From Pezicula radicicola (Eukaryota > Ascomycota > Leotiomycetes > Helotiales > Dermateaceae), in contig PDUO01000094.1 of assembly GCA_003008705.1 (NCBI GenBank), positions 8,741-72,740 of the forward strand: a stretch of 64,000 nucleotides of DNA, written 5' to 3'. The notes beneath the pieces are model-generated. The model did not search any database and was not told the origin of the DNA. It saw nothing but the letters and a program-made list of their open reading frames with translations. Made by a program: the position numbers and the translations under genes. Shown in pieces: positions 44,881 to 57,555 of this stretch; position 1 is the stretch's first letter; every line of letters starts with the position of its first letter.

Positions 44881-47800
44881 AATGTCGGGGTGATCTTTGA
44901 GACGAGGCGAGACGGAATAAGCGAGACATCCGCGCGTAATATGCAGTAGTCAGTTGCTTGGAATCTGGGGACGGATGAGTTCGGATGGAGCTGGTGATGA
45001 GGATGATGATAGGGTTCGTGATCGGGATGAGAGGCGTTCTACTCGGTGGGCGGCTATAATGGGGAGGCTGGTGTACGACTTAGTGGTTTGGTGTGGTTTG
45101 ATGTGGAGGAGTATTTGGTGCTATTGTTAGATTATAATGTCTTTGCCTCTTGTATTTCTGTGACTGTGTGGCTTGCTTTGTTTGATATTTGTTTCTACTG
45201 TGGTATTTATTTGTCCGTATTTTTGTTGGTTTATTACCAAGAGATTTCTATTACAGGTATTATTAAAATTCAAGAAAGACAGATCTCTCAGAGTACAGTA
45301 CGTTGCTTTCCGGTTTGACAAACGTAAGCTGGGAAATATCTTGATAATAAGTTCTAGAACCCCATCCATTTAATAACAAGATTTCTTCCCTTCTCTGACA
45401 TAAACCTACCAAACCCCTTGAATCCCATACAAACCAACTACTTGTTCGTAATCAACCGAGGTCACCAAAGCGAGACAACCGCGAGACATATTCCGTCAGC
45501 ATACGGTAAATAGTAGATACTGTATGAAGTATTGCGCAATCATTTCCTTCACTTTTATATGACCTGATCCATGTATTGAGATAGAAGTAAGACAAAATGA
45601 GCCACTTACCTGGCACGTTTAGCCACTAAAGCCCACGAGTCCATGAGTCTGGGTTCGGAGTTCGGCTGCCGGCGACTTTGGGTGGGTTATCCGAAGGAAA
45701 GCGATTTTGTTTTTCTCCTGCTTTTGATATTTTGTTTGTAAATTTTATTTTTATGTTTATACAGATTCAGGGTTGTGGTTGGGGTTGGATTTAGGAGGAG
45801 TGGTGGTTTTAGTTTTACGTGTAGGTTTGCTTTTAGACCCTCTTTTTCTTTCTTTAGAATTATATTTAAAAGCCATTCATTCTACAGTAAAATTTGTGGA
45901 AAAGAAAAGAGTTTGGTATTTGCTGCATTAGTGACATTTATTTTGACCCTGAATTTCATGCGTTACTGCAAATCTTCTTTTTGCAGGGAGCAAGCCGTGT
46001 TAATGTAGTATGGTATCAATATGCAGAGTTGCAAATGGGGAAAATGCGGGGGAGGGGAAATTACTACTAAGCCGTAAGCTAATGTGAGTGCTCACACGGT
46101 TATACTATGTTCCTTTGCCTCCGTATGCAGGTTCCACCTGGGTAGGTATAGCGTAATACTGGAGTGTTGGGAAGCTGTGGGTGTGGAGGCACCTCCGTGT
46201 GAAAGTATTAGGTAAATCAAGGGGTATTCTAGGAGAGTGATTTACCACTCGGTAATGATTGGTTATGGAATTCGATTCTCGTGTTACCACTGGTTGTTAG
46301 TGTGCGAAGGGAAATATTTGGAGGGTACTTTGAATTTGATTGGATTTGCACGGTTCATGTATTATGATGTAGGTGTGGTTGGGTTTGGCGGCGTACAGGC
46401 GGTTATGGTGGTCTTGTGGAGCGGGAACCCTACGCGTGCTTATATAAGATTCACGAGATGGAATGTGATGAGATTGATGAGATGAGATAAGTATATGGGT
46501 TTTTTGCGGAAATGGCGGGGTTTGGTGATTTTAGTTGTTTCTCTGGCTTGTGAAGTTTTGTGGGGTTTGTTGGGCATTTTAGGGGCTTGATGCTGTGAGA
46601 GGGGAGGTAGATTGGTGGTTATTTCCGGTGTGCGAGTAGAGGGCAGGTACTTTTGTTAGAGAAGTAGGTACTTGGTGACTTCAGAGTCAATGACCTATTG
46701 TGGTTATAATTCGTGGACAATGGGATTGGCTACTTTTGAAAGATTGTCTGCATTTCTTTAACTGATTAACTTCTTCATTTTTCTTGTATTGTAATCTTTA
46801 CATTTTGGTTTTGATTTGAAAGAAAATTAGGTAGAGAAGAGCAAGTAGTGTAACCTTTTCTCGTAGCATAATTCCTGCTTTAAATTCTTTTGTATAGTAC
46901 TACACTTGTATAAGTTGGCAAGTCTTGAATTGTTAGGCTTGTATTTGCTTTCTTTCGATAACAGTTGATGATAATGCAATGAATAGAGACTGCTTCACGT
47001 GATTGTTACAAATTGACATCGGATCTTAGTACTACGAGGTGCTAGTATTGTAAAGGTTGCCTTACTCTCTTTCAGTAGGGAGAGTCTAGATGAAAGGCGA
47101 TAAAAGTTTACGTTTAAGCCCTTGGGATTTAGTTACAACAGCATTTAAAAGGCTTAAACAATATTATGTTAAGCTTCTCTTTGCTATCTTCTGGGTTTTC
47201 TCGAAGTTTGCCTATAGCTGTATCTAGAAGCACATTTCTACAACATTGGTTGCAGACTAAATAATTAGTCCCAGTAGTGTCTCCTTTGTGGACAGTAAAT
47301 ACGTCAGAATAAAAACATTCTAAATAAATAGAAGTACAAGTCACATGTATGACTCTCTTACAAGAAATAAGAAAATTCGCAAGGAGTCTTGCGAGTAAGT
47401 AGCGTACTAAATAGCATTACGGCAGAGCTTTACATCATAGGAAGTTTTAGTTAGGGGCTTGACGCTTAAATGTTAAGTCCCTAAACTCTGAGAGACTATC
47501 AAAACACTTAGTGGACACCAAGTGCTCCACTCCTTCAAAATTCCATTCCCATGACGTGATATTGGGCCGGAAAGAAATTCTAGTAACTAACGAGAATCGC
47601 GGCGATAATTCGGGGAAACGGACCTGATATGTCATAAAAGTTTGCAAAAAGTAACTAACGACGTCAACGGCAAGTTTAAATGAACAACATGCGCTTATGA
47701 CGAATTGAAAGGGTTTTCACTTTATGGAAAAGAGGGGAGTTTTATGGGCTGTGAGTTGGCAGTGCATGTGATAACAGACCAAACTTCTATACTTGGGAGA

Positions 47801-48056
47801 AGCATGGTATGAAGTGAGGACATTGCTGTGCCAGAAGTCAAAATTGGCTCATGATGCTGAGGCTCGTTGGATGTCTTCATACGTGAGTTTACAATCCAAT
47901 GTGAATTGATTTTTCTGCAAAAGTGAGTATCTCATGAAATCATACTCCTCTAACTGCGGATCTTAATGTCAGTTAGGTTTGTGAACTGAGAAGGACGATA
48001 ATTTATGATAAGCGGTTCTCAGAGTTGTGTGGTAGCCTGAAGTCCTCGTATACAAT

Positions 48057-48490
48057 ATGCTCGACTTAACTGACTCACTTTCCGAGTTTCCCAGCAGACT
48101 GATTATAAATTTTGTGCTCCTGTAAGCGCCGTAAGTTTACCTTTCAAAGACCACGTCAATTTGATTTGTTGTTCTATGGACTTGTCATATTTGGTTCTGT
48201 GAAATCCCCAGTACACGCAAGCCTTTATGGTGTTCATGTCGGGCTGATGACACTTGTCAGCTTAACAAGACCACATGCCATATTGCAATAGGTAAATGAA
48301 AAGATGGAGATTAATGTGATGAGTAGGTGTCCGGACAGTGGCTGAGTCCCTCGCTATAGGTCTTCCAATGGAAGTTCTCGGATCGAACATTGCTTCCGTT
48401 CATCCAGATAAACTCGATGTGCTCAAGCTCGACAACGGTACTGGCTCTAACCATAAGCCGATTCTGGCCTCACTCATGATGCCACCATAG
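48057..48490 (+). CDS. possible small three-exon gene or gene relic
   Basis: Frame-consistent splicing of 48057-48121, 48212-48291 and 48339-48490 gives 98 residues. Introns are 90 nt (GTAAGC...CCCCAG) and 47 nt (GTAAAT...ACAG). Exon 2 contains four Cys in a short span (LWCSCRADDTCQ, TTCH). Exon 3 has coding-like codon use (GLPMEVLGSNIASVHPDKL). There is no signal peptide and no family I recognise. It may be a real small protein, a relic, or chance; transcript data would decide. Confidence 0.25.
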
Positions 48491-51400
48491 CCCCTGAGGG
48501 TGTTTCAAGAGAATGATAGTGGTGGTCTAGACGAAGATAGAAAAAACAATCCAGATTGTTAGAGGCCAAAAACAAACAAAATGTGTATCTGTATCTGGCT
48601 AAAGAATCCACAGGGCACTCTCCACAGTTCACGGCATTGAACTTTATTTTGGATAAATGCCGTTCCAGACTGCAGGTAGACTAGAAGTCGCCGCATACTG
48701 CATAGCAAGAATTCAATATCACACCGCCAATGAAGCAACGGTATTGGTCTATGCACCGCCACCTCCTTTGCAAAATCCAGGTAACTTCACTCCACTTACG
48801 AAGGTATTCTACATTCTACCCCATAAACGAGCAAAAGATGGAGAAGTTCGCGAGGCAAAAGTTGGGGAGTTGGTGAGTCGTGACGCTTGAGGTGATGACT
48901 TGTCACGATCAAGTCACCAGTTCTCTCTGGATAAATGTCATCGCATTGAAACAAATGCAATGCTGCCCAGCAGCCGATAAATTCCCTCAATAAAACGCCC
49001 CCTGCCGTTCTTTCTCCCTGACTTTGAGAGTGAGGTTTTGGTTGTTTTTTGATGCCATATCTCTTAGTGGTTTGATGTTGGCACGTTGAGGTTCGTTGCT
49101 TTGTTTCTTCCCGCTGACGCGCTTGGAAGGTTCGGAAGGGGTCGGGATGCAGGCTACGCACGAGGTCGGCGTCAAATGTGATATATCTAATTTTTGATCC
49201 CTTTCTGCGGATTACATAGAGCTTGTCAAATATGATTGAAAGTTTGGAGCTGTGCTGGGTTCGGCTCGGCTCAAGATGCTGGAGGGCGTCGAGGGATTGA
49301 TTACGCCGACAGGACGGGTTAAATGGTCTGGGTATTGGGAAGGATGGATGTGATATGGTGGTGAAGATGATGAGACGATAGGGTGGAGGGAAGGAAATGA
49401 GAGGAAATGAGAAGAAATGAGAGGAATTGGGTAGCCGCATGTCATATCGTACTATAAGTAGGCATTTGGATTGGTCCCAAATTTCATAATGAAATGACGC
49501 TCTTGATGAGAAAGAGACCACGACAAAATACATGTGAGCAGACATGCATAGCAATTTATTTCCGGAAACAGATTTTTCCCCGGACATTTTTTGTTTTCTT
49601 TCTTACCAAAGTTTCCAAGGCTTATGGGGTGATTTTGTTGCGGGTAGGGTGTGAGTGAGTGAGGTGAGGTTGAGGACTTCGCCTCTCTCGGACCACATGC
49701 TGGCAATTGCCATGCCAATATACGCCAGGGCTTGATTTTCAGATATCGAACTTATCATGGCAGAGATTGTAGGGATCATTGTTCGGAGCTCTGTCTCAGA
49801 TCAGAGACGGGGCCTCTTAACGTTACTTTACCCCTCCACTAGGACCACCACAGATTAGAGAATGTGCGCACGAGCAAATAGATAGAGGGTAAAAAAAAAA
49901 GTCTAGATAACCATCAGCACCAGCGACCAAGCGACCAAGGAATTTCCAACTCAATCCAGCAAAGTGAGACCCAAAACATACTACCTTGATAAATAAATAT
50001 TGAAATATTTGGCGCACCTGGATACTATAATGGATAAATCCGCGCCTGATGGTGGCGCTAAATGATATGCGGAAGTGACAGTTCGGGGCTATCACCGTGT
50101 GCCTCTCTTCACATAAAAAAAGTGATGCGACACAAGAATTGCATCAGGATCAGAAGGATCAGGATATTCTTTTACTGGATGCCCCTCAGCGGCGCGGCTC
50201 AATCTTCTCCGCATTTTCACTTAGCTTCCCTTTCCCAACCCAAGGATGGGGACATGCTGCTGCAAGAAAGATGAGAAGATTCTGCTGTGAGACGTGAAAC
50301 CTTGTATGATGAAGAAACGCGGAGGGGGACCCTGAGATCAATTCTGAAATCTGGAGAAGGGAAGAAACTCGTCCACTTTTGTACCGAAGTACCTACAGAA
50401 GTACAGAAGTATTAAAGTACTGCTGAATTACTGCTGCTACGGCGGCTATTGTTCAATTCTGACGAGGCACGGGCTGCCGTAGTAAGCAGAGATTAGAGAT
50501 TAGAGTGTGGTGTCGTAGACGCACGCCTAGCTAAACTCTGTTTGCCCGTGTCATGGATATATCCAAGTACTTTTTTTTTCGTCATTATTCAACAAAGGCA
50601 GAAGTGACAGAGTAGAGTAGTAGTAGTGATGAGGCAGTGTGATGAGGTCGACGAGTGATTTTTGCATTCTGATGATTGTGACTGAGAGATGTCTGAGATC
50701 AGCTATGACTGGTGACCCTGCATGACCCTTTGGTTTTTTGCACAGAGGAGATGCTGCTGCGGGTGTATGTCTCTGCCAAGATCTGATATTCGAAAAAGTG
50801 GTGGGTGAAGAATTGTCACAATTGTTCGTTTCCATGGGGCAGATCAGCGGCAGTGTGGCTCGCCATTGGCCACTTGGGCGGACATGGTCAAGACGTTGAG
50901 CTGCCTGCCTCTTTGCTCTCCCTCTCGTTTAAGCCGTTCCCGCCGGGGGCTACAGGGACATTACAGGCATTGGACGCCATCACTACAGGCATCATGAACA
51001 AACCCTTTCCCAGCCAAATCGCCCAGACTGCCAACGCTCCGCAGGCATGCCAAGGCAACTACTGTACATTTACGACGGGATTATGGTTCTTCATCGCCTG
51101 AACCACCCTAATCAATTCTAATAATTCGTAACTTCGCCTTTTACCCTTTCCTGCTGTAAATATTTCTACCTATTCTACTCAAGCGCGCTATCTTTCCCTT
51201 TTCGCCCCTCGAAGCTAAACTTAACTCAACACTCCTTTAAACTCTGGGCACGAGCAGCAGAGAGCCTGGGCAAATAATCCACTAGGTAGCAATTATTTAC
51301 AGCAACACCCAACCCACTTGCCATCGCACCGCAGCCCACCAAGAGCCGACCACTGCATGCGCGACTAGCACCACTAAACCCTCTCACTACCAACCACCAA

Positions 51401-51573
51401 AACTCCACTCCACTCCGCTCCCGACTGCCCATCCCAAACCATATCTTTCGTCTGTTCCACACCTACTACTCAATTCTCGACCTGACTCTACCACTGTACC
51501 AACAATGGCTCGCTGAACACTTTCTCTCATCTCCTCCTTGTGCAAACATAGCAAGGAGTCTTTCCATACCAAC

Positions 51574-51771
51574 ATGTCGACTCTCGTCTTGCTGAACCCC
51601 AACAATGGATCTCTCAGCAAGCCTTTCGAAGACTGCTCCTGGAAGCACCTCATCCAGCCCTGGACTGTTCCACCCCTCTATTACCCCAATCTCACGACAG
51701 CAGACGGGAGCATCGTTATCAGATGGGACCCCTCATTCAAGTCCATTTTTGCATCCGTTGCAGATGCATAG
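51574..51771 (+). other. upstream ORF (65 codons) in the leader region of the kinase gene
   Basis: ATG to TAG, encoding a peptide starting MSTLVLLNPNNGSLSKPF and ending FASVADA. It lies 86 bp before the proposed kinase start and in front of its first intron. It has reasonable codon use. If present in the mRNA it would be a large uORF; alternatively it is an unrelated small exon. Confidence 0.4.
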
Positions 51772-51857
51772 AGTTCGAGAGTAGGTGATCCCGCTTGCTC
51801 GCGCATCCTTCTCTCCATTCCTCCGTAGAACTTTCAACTACCGTTGTGGGCAAAGGA

Positions 51858-54800
51858 ATGGGGCAATTGTACAAGTGTATATCTTAGGCATCTCCTTCTG
51901 CGATCGGGCACTCTCAATTTGACCTCTTGCTGGCAGCATTGGTGGTTGAGGTTGCCCACTCTTGTCTGTTAATTCCGTCACGTCATAATACAACACTAAC
52001 GATACCATCAACCACAGGACTCACATAGCACAAGTTGACAAGGACTTCATCACCGGACGAAAGCTCATCAACCAATACGAGATCATCGACGAGATCGGCA
52101 GAGGCGTGCATGGCAAGGTCAAACTCGCGCGGAGCCTCGAAACCCAAGACTATGTTGCTATCAAGATCATTCAACGATTTTCGAAGAAGCGCAGGTTGGG
52201 GAGGGTTACCGTATCTCCTGAGGATAAGACCAAGAGAGAGATTGCTATTCTGAAGAAGATTAGGCATCCCAATGTCGTCGGCTTGCTGGAGGTCATCGAC
52301 GATCCGGAATTGAAGAAGATATATATGGTTCTGGAACATGTAGAGCTTGGCGAGATCGTGTGGCGTAAGAAGGGATCACCAGCGATATGTCTTCACGAAC
52401 GACGCAGGATCGAGAAGGAGATTGCGGGAGAGCACGATACCGGCGATGAGGAGAAATTCTTCAAAATGATGCAAAGGCGGCGCCAACGCAAAGAAGCACA
52501 GCGGTCCAAGCTCACACAACTGCAGCTACAGCATGGGCAAGCTGAATATTGGAGCCTTGAGCATGGTGATGATGATGAAGAAGAAACTGACATGCCAACG
52601 TTGTCACGGCAGAATACTCATGAATCTCTACCGAACTTCTCGCGCTCCCATACGCAAATGGTGAGATCCAATCCTAGCTCGCGAGTAGCCTCTCGAGCAC
52701 CATCGCGTGCAGGTTCTCGAGCACACACTCCACTGCCCACCGAATTTGAGATTGGCGCCCTCGATAGCGACAACGAAGATGAAGCACCTGGACCTTTACG
52801 GTCACTCCCCTCAACGCACGGCTCCGCCACTGGTCTCGAAGGAACCATGTATGGTTCTTATCCAGATGATCCACCCTTCCGAGGAAGATCTCCCAGCATG
52901 GCTGACAGTATCATCTCGCACATGTCCTCAGTAGATGATATGATTCCTCATGATGCTTTCGAAGATGACTTCTCCTATGTTCCGTGCTTCACTCTCGAAC
53001 AAGCACGAACCACGTTTAGAGATACAGTTCTTGGACTGGAGTATCTGCACTACGAAGGAATTGTTCACCGAGATATCAAGCCAGCCAATCTTCTTTGGAC
53101 CAAGGATCATCGTGTGAAGATATCTGATTTTGGTGTATCCTACTTCGGCCGACCTATCAGAGAAGGCGAAACCGAGGAGAATGTGTCAGAGGCAGATGCA
53201 ACGGATTTCGATGATGATCTCGAACTTGCCAAGACGGTGGGAACACCTGCCTTTTTCGCTCCTGAGTTGTGCTATACAGACCTTGATATTGAACAACCGA
53301 AAGTGACTGAGCAAATTGACGTCTGGTCACTGGGCATCACTTTATACTGTCTTATCTACGCTCGAATCCCTTTCATGGCTGAAGACGAGTATGGTCTCTT
53401 TAGGACGATTGCCAAAGAAGATGTCTACATACCAAGACGCCGTTTAAAGCCTATCGACCCAGCTTTCCACAACAACTCTCACCTCAGCCTGCACAAAAGT
53501 ATGGGTCCACCTGCGGGACAATACCGAGAAGACGGCGAGCTTGTGTACGAGGAAATTGATGATGAGTTATGTGATTTACTGAAGAGGATGTTGGTAAAAG
53601 ATCCAACTGAACGCATGAAGCTGCGTGAGGTTAAGCGCCATCCGTGGGTCGTCAAGGGCATTGAAAACATCATTGGCTGGCTTGATGATTCTGATCCATC
53701 CAGGAAGACTGCCGGAAGGAGGATCCAAGTGGACAATAGTGAATTGGAGCGTGCTGTCGTTCCTATCACTTTCCTTGAACGTGCGCGATCCGCTATCAAG
53801 AAAACTGTTGGCAAGGCAATTAGTGCTGTGAGAAGTGAGCGAGGCGAAGGATCACGAAGAAGAGCAGTGAGTAGTGCGACTGGATCAGTCCCAGACATGC
53901 ACTCGATTTTACCGCCTCATGCACGGGAAAACACGAGGAGAGCAAGCCTTCGCGGAGATGAGTTCGATTACTTTGAGACCATCAAGGATGAACATCGATA
54001 CGATAAACCAGAACACCCTCTCGCTCAAAGTCTGACAGCAAGTCCAGATTATTCTGTTGACTCGGGCGAAGACCCATTCTCGCTCGACTTTAAACAGAAA
54101 GAGTCTGCATCGGTAGGAGGTCCCCAACGGCGAGGTTGCTCAGGAAGTTCCAATCCTGATAGTAGACCAGAACTCCAGGATCGTACCGTCTCGGCGGCGT
54201 CGGCGGCCACGTCTGTTCAGACGGTCGTACACAGAGGACATGGGCATGCGCGATCGATAACCAACGCCAGTGTTGGAAGACACTTTCCAGACCACGATAT
54301 TCGTGCAGGCCCCTTTACTGATCATGTTGGGAATATCTTCGGTGGACACCTTTGGATGCCCAAAATTCCTGACATCCACGAAGACGAACGAGTTCGCACC
54401 GCCGAGAGAGGTCTTTTTGGCTCTGACGATAAACACGGTGAGGCAAGTGTCGCGGTCAGTAAGGATATCGCTCCTGGGCAATTCGAACCCCCGAGTATCC
54501 TAAGACATCCACGGCCTTCTAGATCAGTTGACCTTAGCCCAGTTCACAACAAGCCTTTAGCCTCGCCTCTCTTTTTCCAGCCCTACATGGTATCTCAACA
54601 TATCTCCTCTGCCTCGACACCCAATGTGACGGATCACGCCTATGCGACATCACTACTTGATGATCGCCCAGCCACAGCGAATCGCACCCCAGAAGCTCAA
54701 ACACCTGCCTCTCGCGTCTACGGCGCTAGCACGCCCGAGTTCTTCCAAAGAGCCCAGGAGACCCTCGATAGGCGGCGCAGAATCCAAGAAGAAGATGACC

Positions 54801-55471
54801 GCAAACGTCGAGAACTCACAAACGCGGTTAGAGCTGAAGCCGAAGCCGAAGCTGATAGATGCCCGTCTTCGCCAGACGATGGTTTATTCATGCGGAGGGA
54901 AGCCCAGAAGCGCGCTCAATCATCTAGTTCCATCAGCTCAGCCAACCTCGGCATGTCCGCACTCACATCACCATCCGATATGACTTCTCCGGTATCATCT
55001 GTAAACAACATGGGCTCGCCCGAGCAGTTCTTCGCATCTGTGCCTTCATTGCCAGCTCTTGTCTCGGGTGCTTCCTCTGATAAGGAAGATCCTGAAGGCG
55101 ACTTTCTTCAACGACCTGGTGTGGTCAGAGCACCAGAATCGGTTCTGAGCGTGGAGAGCAGCCCGGACACAATGACGCCGCCAATTTTGTCTAAGGAGCC
55201 TTCGATATCGACCGATCATGAGACCAGTACTGGATCCATTCAGATCAGTCAAATCACCGAACCTTTCGATGAAGATGTTGGATACAACGGAGACGGGGAT
55301 ACTACGTGCGCAGCCGAAGAGGATGATGACTCGGATAGTGATGAGGGCCTCACTATGACTGCGAGGAAGAGAAAGCCGTTACACGTACCAAAAGCTCCGA
55401 CTGCCCGCAGAGGCACAAATGCAAGTGTTGGTAGCACGGAAACTGCGAAGAAGGTCATCATGACGGAATAA
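51858..55471 (+). CDS. Ser/Thr protein kinase, CaMKK / SNF1-activating kinase type
   Basis: A 17-nt first exon (51858-51874, MGQLY plus two bases) is joined by a 143-nt intron (CACTAAC branch) to 52018-55471, for 1156 residues. The first exon is inferred from frame and splice signals. Kinase landmarks are INQYEIIDEIGRGVHGKVKLAR, VAIK (Lys55), HRDIKPANLLW (Asp358), ISDFGVSYFG (Asp376), a GTPAFFAPE P+1 loop and HPWVVKG (~546). The LINQYEI...GRGVHGKVKL start and the RF-rich segment after VAIKII are typical of fungal CaMKK/SAK1-like kinases that phosphorylate SNF1/AMPK. The catalytic domain is split by a ~195-residue Ser/Asp/Glu-rich insert (about 127-325) before the helix E region. The ~600-residue C-terminus is disordered with Ser/Pro sites and a short Glu/Ala/Arg coiled segment (TLDRRRRIQEEDDRKRREL). 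Confidence 0.88.
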
Positions 55472-56550
55472 TTGATATACGACTAAGATTAAATTGGTGG
55501 GATCTGGCTGGTCTTGAGGAACAAAAGGAAGACAATCATTGTGTTGGGTATTCTCCTCTAGGCATAATATTTTTGGGTGGACGCCAGTCGTTTCTAGCAT
55601 GGCTTGCATTATCTTGTTGCAAAAGACGCATAAAGAGGGGTTTTCTATTTTGACATTTACTACGAACAAATGAAAGCAAAGGGATGGAATGACATGAAAG
55701 GAAAGGCGTAGGATTATTATTCTTTTGTCAGTTTTTGATGTTTCAAGAGATATTTTGAGCACCGGCGCTATGGGATGGCAATGTAGCGAGCAAGGGAACC
55801 GAAGCAAATGCAACACAACACGAAGCAGGCCACTGACGAGTACACGATAGACGACAGGTTGGATGGAACCAAAGGAAGGAACGGAATGGTCAGATGGTCT
55901 TCTCTGGCTTGGGCACTTGGTTACGTTGCTACTGTAGCATATTTTTGCGCGTGCATATAATGCATGGAATCAAAGGAAAGGAAACTGGTGAAAGGAAAGG
56001 AATGGAAGGAAGGATGCTTCGCAGGATGCCAGGTTGGGTAACATATAGCTGAGAATCTGCTTATATAAGGGAGGCATACTCCGGTATTATAATATATGTT
56101 TTCTGATGATAGACTTGGAGTTGGGAGACTGGGATATTGGTTTGTGATTTTATGTACTGACGAAGTAAATTAAAGTGTTGTAAAGTGGTTGGCCTACTGT
56201 ATAAGAGAGTGGAAAGTGGGTGGAAGAGGTACGCAATACTGTTTATGGAGTCTGTTTATGGAGTGAACTAGTAGAAGAATTTGCTGGGTCTTGATTCCAT
56301 TGCCTCTTAAGGTTCTTTTATTTTCTGTTCGTACAACTGTCCTTACAATATTATCAATTGGGCTCTGTGATGCTACAGAAGGCACATGACCGACCATATT
56401 GAGTTGCGGTGGGTAGGAAAGGAATTACATAGGTAATAGTTAGCACTATTTAGAAGCTGTGTGACATAGCTACAAGCTTCGAGAGTTTACATTTACATTA
56501 TGTACATATGTGCCCAAGTATTTACATCCCCAGAGAAAGTCGCCTGCTCT
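55472..56550. other. intergenic region between kinase and COX18-like gene
   Basis: 1.1 kb between two convergent genes, with A/G-rich runs (AAAGGAAAGGAA type, about 55690-56010). No gene seen. Confidence 0.5.
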
Positions 56551-57555
56551 TCATTGTACAGCTTCCGGTTTCTGTACATCTAATCCGCGAGGTTGTCTTG
56601 GTTTAAACGGCTGCACGGGTAGCTTAACCGGCATAAATATATCCAATAATCGAGCTTGGGTGTATGCTAATGTACTGGATGAGATCCAATAGACTAGCAT
56701 TGCACTTGGTACATGGAGGGTCAAGGGTCCAATAGCTAACGCTACTATTCTCAATGACGTCGTCAATCTCTTTTGCCAGACTGCTGCGTTGGGTCCTACT
56801 GCGTTGGAAAGGTTGAGGAGCATGGCGCCTGACAGCATGAATGGTAAGATCAACTGGGGATCTGGAAGGAGTAGGTCCGGAAACCAGAGAGCGCCTTCGG
56901 TCGCGAAGGCGAGTTCTTTTAGGACTGTTGCCATTTGCTCTGTTCCATCACCCTCAATCCCCGACGTGCGATTCATCACCATGCCCAATAATCCAACCTG
57001 CGCACCGCACATCTTTCGGATCGTCTCGATGGTAATCAACCACACGGGTAGCTGTATTACAGGCGTCACATAGTTATGCCATAGCGGACAGCCAAAGCGC
57101 TTATAGATCTCCACCCTCTTCTCGCGTATCTTAGACATGGTTGTGGATTGTGCTACAGTAGGTCCCAAGTGTCCTACTTCAGCCATTGTCTCTCGCCGTA
57201 AGACATGATGCCACGCTGAGATAAGGGGTGATAGTGCTGCTTGTTTTCGCATTGACCTTCTGTTATATATGGAAATTGGGAGGACGAGGGTTGTGCGGAT
57301 TAGGAGCGCTGCGAGGGGAAGTGTGTAGACCCAGGGGAGACCCGTTGTGCTGTGTATTGTTTCGAGAACGGTATGTGTTGCGCTGAGGGCGGCATTGTAG
57401 AATTGGGGCTTTGGGGTGGCGTGAAAGGAGCGGTAGGTTGGGGGGAGTTGGAGGAAGAGGGTGGATATCGCGTTTTGAGGGGATGGGGATGGGGATGGTG
57501 ATGAGGTTGGTCGGAGGAGGGGTCTACGACAGACCAGGCGTGTTGCTATTACCAT
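56551..57555 (-). CDS. COX18: mitochondrial inner-membrane insertase, OXA1/COX18 family
   Basis: A single exon of 334 residues. The basic, Ser/Pro-rich N-terminus (MVIATRLVCRRPLLRPTSS) fits a mitochondrial presequence. The YidC/Oxa1/Alb3 domain follows, with a first membrane segment at GLPWVYTLPLAALLIRTTLVLP, a polar loop with KIREKRVEIYKRFGCP, then VIQLPVWLITIETIRKM, LILPFMLSGAMLLNL and a final pair near ALAIGPLTLHVPSAMLVYWISSS. The tail is short (LPVQPFKPRQPRG), without the long matrix ribosome-binding tail of OXA1, which fits COX18, the factor that exports the C-terminal part of Cox2. The COX18 rather than OXA1 assignment rests on this and on length. Diverges from ALG11. Confidence 0.87.
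   Translation of the reverse strand: MVIATRLVCRRPLLRPTSSPSPSPSPQNAISTLFLQLPPTYRSFHATPKPQFYNAALSATHTVLETIHSTTGLPWVYTLPLAALLIRTTLVLPISIYNRRSMRKQAALSPLISAWHHVLRRETMAEVGHLGPTVAQSTTMSKIREKRVEIYKRFGCPLWHNYVTPVIQLPVWLITIETIRKMCGAQVGLLGMVMNRTSGIEGDGTEQMATVLKELAFATEGALWFPDLLLPDPQLILPFMLSGAMLLNLSNAVGPNAAVWQKRLTTSLRIVALAIGPLTLHVPSAMLVYWISSSTLAYTQARLLDIFMPVKLPVQPFKPRQPRGLDVQKPEAVQ

Larger units (their letters stand above)
42417..51857. other. gene-poor region of about 9.4 kb
   Basis: No well-supported gene. It contains G/T-rich microsatellites and degenerate tandem repeats (43.5-44.9 kb), AT-rich stretches (45-47.7 kb) with doubtful short minus-strand frames at 47129-47344 and 47447-47647, a possible three-exon small gene at 48057-48490, and the leader/promoter of the kinase gene with an upstream ORF. 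A 263-codon minus-strand frame at 48799-49587 has no domain and looks like chance. Confidence 0.5.

Noticed and set aside
46231..46310. Possible tRNA (AATTCGATTCTCG resembles a T arm)
   Set aside because: The acceptor, D and anticodon stems could not be formed around it.
48799..49587. 263-codon open frame on the minus strand
   Set aside because: No domain and no signal peptide. Long Ser/Phe/Pro runs come from pyrimidine-rich DNA, and there is no conserved-looking block. Most likely chance.
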